A program made the translations under genes and the position numbers. This document shows, one piece after another, positions 6,266 through 10,915 of a DNA stretch of 10,915 nucleotides. Source of the DNA: an uncultured Clostridium sp. Its GTDB lineage: Bacteria; Bacillota; Clostridia; TANB77; CAG-508. The notes beneath the pieces were generated by a model, which was not told the DNA's origin, made no database searches, and saw only the letters and a list, made by a program, of their open reading frames with translations. Where the stretch lies: contig USDF01000047.1 of NCBI GenBank assembly GCA_900553405.1, positions 1 to 10,915 on the forward strand, given 5' to 3'. Position 1 is the stretch's first letter; every line of letters starts with the position of its first letter.

Positions 6266-8557
6266 GTGGAAAAAATAACAAAAGAAGAGAAAAAAATAAT
6301 TTTAGAAAAACTTAAAAAAATTAAGCTAGATATTGAAAATGTGCCAGATACATTAAAAGTAACTACTAAAATTAAGTATAAACCATTAAAAGATTATGAT
6401 AATACGTCATATAAGGTATATCAATTTGTTGATGTAAAAGACATAGACATATATCTTACTCCAACTACAAGACTTGAAGATACAGAAAAAAAATACAAAT
6501 TTGCAAAACCATTATCAGAATTTCTAAATTCAAATAATGAGGAATATATAGAAGATTATCTTAAGTTTATAGAATTGCTTGAAAAACTAGATTTTGAAGC
6601 AATGAATGAAATAGAAAAGAGACAAAAGCAATTTCAAAAACAAGTACCATTTGAAGTAAAATATAAAGACAATTTTATATGGGATATTTACTATTCAGAG
6701 GCAGAAGACAAATATTTTATGATGTTTCCGACAGAAGAACAAGAAGTAGAACCATTATTTTATTTAATAAAGAAAAAACTAGAATTAAAGAAAAACTCAA
6801 AAAGCGAATATGTATATGTACCTATAAATAATAAAGAAATAGATTATAATTTTTTAAAAAGGTCAGAAATTGCAGATTTAGAAAATTACTTATGGTATTT
6901 TACAGGCAACTGGCCAACAATATATGAACTAAAAGATAAAGAAGGAAAAACTAATATACAAGTTGTAGGAAAAACACCAGTATATGAAAAAGTAAAGAGT
7001 TTATATAAAATAGTATTTAATACAAAAGAAGAAGCACAAGAAGAATTTAAACTAATAAAAGCACTTTTTATTATACAATCAAACATGGAACAAGAATATA
7101 ATTTTCAAGCTGGATTAAGTAAAGAAGCAAGTTTAAATTTTTATTATAATCATAATCAAATTAAATATGAAACATTAACAGAATTTATAAGAGTACAAAT
7201 ATTGAATAAAAAAGAAAAAATAAGTGAATTAGAAAAGCAAAACTTAATAGACGAAGAAAAGTATGAGCTTATAAAACAATCTATTCAAAAACAAAACATA
7301 GAATATTTAGCAAAAGAAAAGCAAATAGTAACATTTTTAGAATGCAAAAAGAGTCTATTTGGAAGAGTTTCTTATTTCTTTAAAAGTAAAAAGAAAAAAT
7401 CGAAATTAAAACAGGAAATAATACAAGAATCAAAAGAGGAAAAACAAGAAGAAATAATACAAAAGCCATTTATATTAGAAGAAAAGGAATTTTATACAAT
7501 TGAAGATTTATTAAAAGTAGGAAAGGTATTACAAGAAAAAGAAAAAGAAGCTAAAAACAAAAAAATGGATATTAGCGCTTTAGAAACAAGAAAAGAAAAC
7601 TTAGAAAACAAAATAAAAAATGCTACATTATATATAAATGAAATAGAAAGTCATAAAAAGAGTATTTTTGATTTTTGGAAATATACAAACAAAGATGAAG
7701 TAAGTTTATTACAAGAAGGAGAAACAAAACAAAATGAAGAAAATCATCCTAAAATAAAAAAATCATTTTCATATGAAGAAGATTTAGAGGAATTTGGAGA
7801 AAAAATAGATGAAAAGCAAAGAAGAATATTAACACAAAAAGAGACAGATTCTATATTTGCTATATATCAAGATATAGAAACATTTAACTTATTATTAAAA
7901 GAAAAATTACTAAAAAAAGATGACAAACAAATACAAAGTATATTATTGGATAAACAAGAACAATACCAAGAAGAATATGAGCAAATAAGACAAAAAGACT
8001 ATGATATATTTGGAAGTGTAGTAGAAGACAAAACAAAAATAAAGATATTAAAAAATCATAAACATAGAGAAATAGGTAAAGATCAATACAAAATATTAGA
8101 TATACATTTAGATACTACCTTAGAAGAATACAAAGATAATATAAGTCATTATGAAAAAATATTAGAAGAAAGTTATAATAAAGTAACAACACCTTATGAT
8201 ATTTCAGCATATAAATTAGAAAATAAAACTATAGAAAATGAAAAATGGGTTATATTAAACTTAAATCCTAAAGAAGAAGTGAAAAATTTAGAAGGAGAAA
8301 CACTTATATTAAATAGAATAAATATAAAAGAAGGAATGAATGCAATTTTCTATAGTAATATAATGTTTTATGATAATTTAAATCAAACATTACCACTTGG
8401 AATGGATATAAGTACACAAATGCTATTTAATATGAAAGAATATGAATTTAAATTGGTTTCAAGAAAAGATTTCAATATGAATTTTTTAGAAAACGAATTT
8501 CAAAATGAAATAAAAACAATACAAGTGTATGAATATGATATAGAAGAAAGGAAATAA
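6266..8557 (+). CDS. Uncharacterised 763-residue charged protein
   Basis: I recognise no family or catalytic motif. The GTG start has AAAGGAG about ten bases upstream. The N-terminal 300 residues look mixed alpha/beta with conserved-looking aromatic stretches (YLWYFTGNWPTIYEL near 209-223). Residues about 310-355 and 420-460 are Glu/Lys-rich and likely coiled coil. A lysine cluster lies at 373-384 (KSKKKKSK) inside a probable linker to about 405. Residues 530-600 are again helical and Gln/Glu-rich. The last 160 residues look strand-rich. There is no signal peptide or transmembrane helix, so a cytoplasmic, possibly scaffolding or filament-like protein is one reading. Its stop lies two bases before the deoB ATG, and the deoB ribosome binding site is inside its last codons, so the two are almost certainly cotranscribed and coupled. 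No functional claim follows from that. Confidence 0.85.
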   Translation: MEKITKEEKKIILEKLKKIKLDIENVPDTLKVTTKIKYKPLKDYDNTSYKVYQFVDVKDIDIYLTPTTRLEDTEKKYKFAKPLSEFLNSNNEEYIEDYLKFIELLEKLDFEAMNEIEKRQKQFQKQVPFEVKYKDNFIWDIYYSEAEDKYFMMFPTEEQEVEPLFYLIKKKLELKKNSKSEYVYVPINNKEIDYNFLKRSEIADLENYLWYFTGNWPTIYELKDKEGKTNIQVVGKTPVYEKVKSLYKIVFNTKEEAQEEFKLIKALFIIQSNMEQEYNFQAGLSKEASLNFYYNHNQIKYETLTEFIRVQILNKKEKISELEKQNLIDEEKYELIKQSIQKQNIEYLAKEKQIVTFLECKKSLFGRVSYFFKSKKKKSKLKQEIIQESKEEKQEEIIQKPFILEEKEFYTIEDLLKVGKVLQEKEKEAKNKKMDISALETRKENLENKIKNATLYINEIESHKKSIFDFWKYTNKDEVSLLQEGETKQNEENHPKIKKSFSYEEDLEEFGEKIDEKQRRILTQKETDSIFAIYQDIETFNLLLKEKLLKKDDKQIQSILLDKQEQYQEEYEQIRQKDYDIFGSVVEDKTKIKILKNHKHREIGKDQYKILDIHLDTTLEEYKDNISHYEKILEESYNKVTTPYDISAYKLENKTIENEKWVILNLNPKEEVKNLEGETLILNRINIKEGMNAIFYSNIMFYDNLNQTLPLGMDISTQMLFNMKEYEFKLVSRKDFNMNFLENEFQNEIKTIQVYEYDIEERK

Positions 8558-8559
8558 AA

Positions 8560-9738
8560 ATGATAAATAGAGTAATTACAATTGTGTTAGATGGGTTTGG
8601 AGTAGGAGAATCTCCAGATGCATATGTTTATGGAGACGAAGGAAGCAATACTATTGCAGGAATATATAATAATACAAAATTAAATTTGCCAAATCTTAAA
8701 AAAATAGGACTATATAATATAAAAGAAATAGGAATAAATAATGAAGAGGAAAATCCAATAGGAGCATATGGAAAAGCACAAGAACAATCAGTTGGAAAAA
8801 ATAGTCCAGTAGGTCACTGGGAAATATCAGGACATATTACAAATCCGGGATTTAAAACATATCCACATGCATTTCCAAAAGAAATGATATATGAATTCAT
8901 AGAAAAAACAGGAGTAAAAGGAATACTATGCAATGAAGTCGGATCAGGAACAGAAATATTAAAACGCTTTGGCGAAGAACACATGAAAACAGGATATCCA
9001 ATAGTTTATACATCTGCAGATAGCGTATTCCAAATAGCAGCACATGAAGATATAATTCCAGTAGAAAAATTATATGAAATATGTAGAATAGCGAGAAAGA
9101 TGCTAGATAAAAAAGAATACAATGTAGGAACAGTAATAGCAAGACCTTTTGTAGGTACTTGTGCAGAAGACTTTACAAGAACATATAACAGAAAAGACTT
9201 TGAATCAAACACATTTGGAAAAACGATGCTAGATGTCATATCAGAAAATGGAAAAGAAGTCATAGCAATAGGAAAAATAGAAGACTTATTTTCTGGACGT
9301 GGAATAACAAAAGCAATTCACACAAATGGAAACGCAGATGGAATAGAAAAGACAATAGAAGAAATAAAAAATGATACAGAAGGATTAATTTTCACAAACT
9401 TAGTAGATTTTGACATGTTATATGGACATAGAAATAATATAGAAGGATATGCAAAAGCATTAGAATACTTTGACAGCAAACTTCCTATTATAATAGAAAA
9501 TATGAAAGACACAGATATATTAATAATAACAGCAGATCATGGAAATGACCCATCAACACCAAGTACAGATCATTCAAGAGAATATATTCCTATTGTAATA
9601 TATGGAAAACAAATAAAAGAAAATGTAAACATAGGAACAAGAGAAACTTATGCAGATATAGGTGCAACAATACTAGATATTTTACAAATGCCATTACTAA
9701 GCACAGGAAAAAGTTTTAAAAATGAAATAATAAAATAA
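8560..9738 (+). CDS. deoB: Phosphopentomutase DeoB
   Basis: A 392-residue cytoplasmic enzyme of the alkaline phosphatase superfamily. It interconverts (deoxy)ribose 1-phosphate and 5-phosphate in nucleoside salvage and breakdown, using two Mn ions. Metal ligands are visible: D11 (VLDGFGVG), D285 and H290 (DFDMLYGHRNN), D326 and H327 (ADHGND) and H338 (STDHSREY). The phosphorylated residue of the family is normally Thr in GKDTxTGHWE; here the segment reads GKNSPVGHWE with Ser82 in that place, which should still act as a nucleophile. Length is typical (about 390). Start ATG lies two bases after the previous stop, with GAAAGGA inside the upstream gene as ribosome binding site. No purine nucleoside phosphorylase or deoC neighbour is present, and no hairpin terminator follows it. 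Confidence 0.96.
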   Translation: MINRVITIVLDGFGVGESPDAYVYGDEGSNTIAGIYNNTKLNLPNLKKIGLYNIKEIGINNEEENPIGAYGKAQEQSVGKNSPVGHWEISGHITNPGFKTYPHAFPKEMIYEFIEKTGVKGILCNEVGSGTEILKRFGEEHMKTGYPIVYTSADSVFQIAAHEDIIPVEKLYEICRIARKMLDKKEYNVGTVIARPFVGTCAEDFTRTYNRKDFESNTFGKTMLDVISENGKEVIAIGKIEDLFSGRGITKAIHTNGNADGIEKTIEEIKNDTEGLIFTNLVDFDMLYGHRNNIEGYAKALEYFDSKLPIIIENMKDTDILIITADHGNDPSTPSTDHSREYIPIVIYGKQIKENVNIGTRETYADIGATILDILQMPLLSTGKSFKNEIIK

Positions 9739-9751
9739 GAAAAAATAGACA

Positions 9752-9780
9752 TTGACATAAAATAAAAATGATGATAAAAT
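9752..9780 (+). promoter_or_regulatory. Strong promoter for the HAD hydrolase gene
   Basis: Consensus TTGACA at 9752-9757, a 17-base spacer and TAAAAT at 9775-9780 with an extended -10 TG at 9772-9773. The predicted start near 9787 leaves about 47 leader bases. It is the best single-gene promoter in the window and begins only 13 bases after the deoB stop. Confidence 0.75.
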
Positions 9781-9833
9781 TTTTCTGTAAATTAAATTAT
9801 ATGTATTTATATCAAATAATGGAGGTATAAAAA

Positions 9834-10505
9834 ATGAATATACGGACAGTTTTATGGGATTTAGATTGCACAGTGTGGTTATATAATGAAAATGAACCCA
9901 TAGTGCTGAGCCAAAAACTTAAAATTGGAGACCAAAAGACATTTAAGGATGAATACTATAAAATGTGGGGAAATCTATTAGATTATTTTGAAGAAAAAGT
10001 AGTAACTTGTGAAGGTATGTCACATTTTATAGAAGAACAAATGCCAATTTTAAGTGCCTATTCAGTAAAGCCAGAGAGATTATTAGAAACGATTAAACAA
10101 GAAAAACAAAATATTGTAAGACTTAATAAAGAAGCAAAAGAAGTATTAGATTATGCTAGAGAAAATAAAATACAAAATTTAGCAGTAACAGATTGGTTCG
10201 AAGAATGTCAAAAAATAACATTAAAAGGAATAGGTGGTTTAGAGTATTTTGAAAGAATTTATGCATGCGACAATAGCTACTTTAAAAATTCTAAGGGAAA
10301 AATAACTGAATTAGAAAGAGAGTTGACAGGCAAAGAAAAATCCGAAATAATCTTGATTGGCGATTCATTAATTTCAGACATACGTTTTGCAGAAAGATTA
10401 GGAGTAAGGAGTATATGGTACAATCCAAAAGGAAAAGAAAATACAACACCATATAAGCCAACATATGAAGTTGATTCATTAACAAAAGTAAAAGAAATAT
10501 TATAA
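9834..10505 (+). CDS. HAD-superfamily hydrolase
   Basis: A 223-residue haloacid dehalogenase-type phosphatase, probably cytoplasmic. Motif I is WDLDCTVW with nucleophile D9 and general acid/base D11. Motif II is Thr119 in LAVTDW, a motif III lysine is near 154-156 (SKGK), and motif IV is GDSLISD with D177 and D182. The helical insert between motif I and II (about residues 16-95) is a C1 cap, giving subfamily I (YjjG/Gph-like) architecture. The substrate cannot be read from sequence; sugar phosphates or nucleotides are usual for the group. GGAGG lies about nine bases before the ATG. It has its own strong promoter and its own terminator, so it is a single-gene unit. Lying next to deoB, a nucleotidase role in salvage is conceivable, but that is inference. 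Confidence 0.88.
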   Translation: MNIRTVLWDLDCTVWLYNENEPIVLSQKLKIGDQKTFKDEYYKMWGNLLDYFEEKVVTCEGMSHFIEEQMPILSAYSVKPERLLETIKQEKQNIVRLNKEAKEVLDYARENKIQNLAVTDWFEECQKITLKGIGGLEYFERIYACDNSYFKNSKGKITELERELTGKEKSEIILIGDSLISDIRFAERLGVRSIWYNPKGKENTTPYKPTYEVDSLTKVKEIL

Positions 10506-10514
10506 GAAAGAAAT

Positions 10515-10559
10515 AAGAATCTCTATATATAGTATAAAATATTAGGGATTCTTGTTTTA
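10515..10559 (+). terminator. Intrinsic terminator after the HAD gene
   Basis: An 11-bp stem (10515-10525 with 10543-10553, one T-G pair) with a 17-base AT-rich loop is followed by GTTTTA. It starts nine bases after the stop codon. Confidence 0.75.
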
Positions 10560-10596
10560 TTATATAATAGTAAAATAGCGATATATAATTGCAATT

Positions 10597-10658
10597 TATA
10601 AAAAAATAAAAAATAAAATAAAAAAAGTGTTGACAAACAAAATAAAAGGTGTTAATAT
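10597..10658 (+). promoter_or_regulatory. Upstream rRNA-type promoter P1 with A-rich UP element
   Basis: TTGACA at 10630-10635, exactly 17 bases, TAATAT at 10653-10658. The preceding 30 bases (10597-10626) are almost only A and T in A-tracts, as in UP elements of strong rRNA promoters. It shares the 15-base core AAAAAAGTGTTGACA (10621-10635) with P2 downstream. The predicted start is near 10665. Confidence 0.7.
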
Positions 10659-10664
10659 AAGTAT

Positions 10665-10724
10665 CAGCTTTTGAAAAAGAGCTACGGAAAAAAGCATAAA
10701 TACTACTTCGCTTTTTTATTTTTT
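10665..10724 (+). ncRNA. Possible short terminated leader RNA from P1
   Basis: Starting near the P1 start, a 7-bp hairpin with a GAAA (GNRA) tetraloop spans 10666-10683. It is followed by a second hairpin AAAAAAGC (10688-10695) with GCTTTTTT (10710-10717) and a long T-rich tail, i.e. a weak intrinsic terminator with a 14-base loop. The 5' arm AGCTTTT (10666-10672) can also pair with AAAAGC of the terminator arm, so the two structures are mutually exclusive, as in attenuators. I do not recognise a known riboswitch class. Confidence 0.35.
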
Positions 10725-10734
10725 TGACAAAAAA

Positions 10735-10768
10735 TATTAGTAAAAAATGATAGAAAAAATTACTAATA
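10735..10768. repeat. Perfect 9-bp inverted repeat between P1 and P2
   Basis: TATTAGTAA at 10735-10743 and TTACTAATA at 10760-10768 are exact reverse complements separated by 16 bases. It lies just upstream of the A-rich element of P2. It could be a protein-binding site or a DNA/RNA hairpin; nothing identifies a partner. Confidence 0.5.
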
Positions 10769-10827
10769 AAAATATTTAAAAAAATTGTAAAAAAGTGTTG
10801 ACATTAAATATATATTTATGCTAAAAT
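10769..10827 (+). promoter_or_regulatory. Downstream rRNA-type promoter P2
   Basis: TTGACA at 10798-10803, an 18-base spacer and TAAAAT at 10822-10827 with extended -10 TG (10819-10820). The upstream bases 10769-10792 are A/T tracts resembling an UP element. The core AAAAAAGTGTTGACA at 10789-10803 is identical to that of P1, 168 bases upstream. It drives the rRNA-type leader that follows. Confidence 0.75.
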
Positions 10828-10832
10828 AAAAA

Positions 10833-10915
10833 TTGTCTTCGGACGTACAACATTTATATGTTAGAAGTACATTGAAAAGTAAACAATAAACAAACCTTTG
10901 AAGAAACCAAGCGGT
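10833..10915 (+). other. rRNA operon leader, running into an rRNA gene at the window edge
   Basis: After P2 there is a small TTCG-loop hairpin (about 10834-10845), then a hairpin formed by GTAC-AACAT (10845-10853) with ATGTT (10858-10862) and GTAC (10867-10870). Next comes GTACATTGAAAAGTAAACA (10867-10885), the boxA/processing-type motif found before 16S and 23S genes in Firmicutes. No open frame is present. The last bases AACCAAGCGGT resemble the junction before 23S rRNA (usually GGTCAAG...), while nothing resembles the approach to 16S (GAGAGTTTGATC). The rRNA identity of the unit is likely; 23S rather than 16S is an inference from 11 bases. Confidence 0.6.

Noticed and set aside
8897..9263. 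Two overlapping minus-strand open frames inside deoB
   Set aside because: Antisense shadows of a highly conserved enzyme gene, with Leu/Phe-rich low-complexity translations.
10660..10720. Known riboswitch (preQ1, guanidine-II or similar) in the P1 leader
   Set aside because: ACGG occurs after the first hairpin but not as a hairpin loop, and the conserved cores of these classes are absent.
1..10915. CRISPR array, tRNA genes, insertion sequences or prophage attachment sites
   Set aside because: No regularly spaced repeats of suitable length, no cloverleaf with a CCA-type end, no transposase and no terminal inverted repeats were seen.

Overview
The window is very AT-rich DNA (poly-A runs, AGA/ATA/AAA codons dominant) from a low-GC Gram-positive bacterium, most likely an endospore-forming member of the Clostridia. 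This rests on a clear SpoVT regulator, RecD2 and ComFC homologues, strong AGGAGG-type ribosome binding sites, classical sigma-A promoters (TTGACA, TATAAT-like) and U-tailed hairpin terminators. All eight supported genes lie on the + strand, and an rRNA transcription unit begins at the right edge in the same direction.

Left block (about 80-5130): a terminator closes an upstream unit. A promoter overlapping that terminator then appears to drive a three-gene run: recD2 (helicase), comFC (competence-type phosphoribosyltransferase) and a 655-residue KAP-like P-loop NTPase. It ends at a strong 15-bp hairpin terminator. recD2 is broken by one extra C at 2148, inside its conserved HKAQG(S)E motif; the missing C-terminus continues in the neighbouring frame to 2355. 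The block looks DNA-centred (helicase plus ComFC), which makes the KAP-like NTPase an interesting third member.

Middle block (about 5150-9740): spoVT, the AbrB-type sporulation regulator; a 90-residue unrecognised protein built from a duplicated module, with its own promoter and three phased ATTACAAA repeats upstream; a terminator; then a 763-residue charged, partly coiled-coil orphan protein, two bases away from deoB (phosphopentomutase), so the two are probably translationally coupled.

Right block (about 9750-10915): a HAD-family hydrolase with its own strong extended -10 promoter and a terminator, then about 350 bases without a gene. This last stretch holds two strong promoters that share an identical 15-base core. 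Between them is a possible short terminated RNA with a GAAA-loop hairpin and an inverted repeat. After the second promoter comes an rRNA-type leader with a GTACATTGAAAA-like motif. The last bases (AACCAAGCGGT) resemble the start of a 23S rRNA gene more than that of a 16S gene, but the window stops too early to prove it.

The most notable items are the recD2 frameshift, the KAP-like NTPase beside comFC, the duplicated-module small protein with phased upstream repeats, the deoB-coupled orphan, and the tandem promoter/attenuator arrangement before the rRNA unit.
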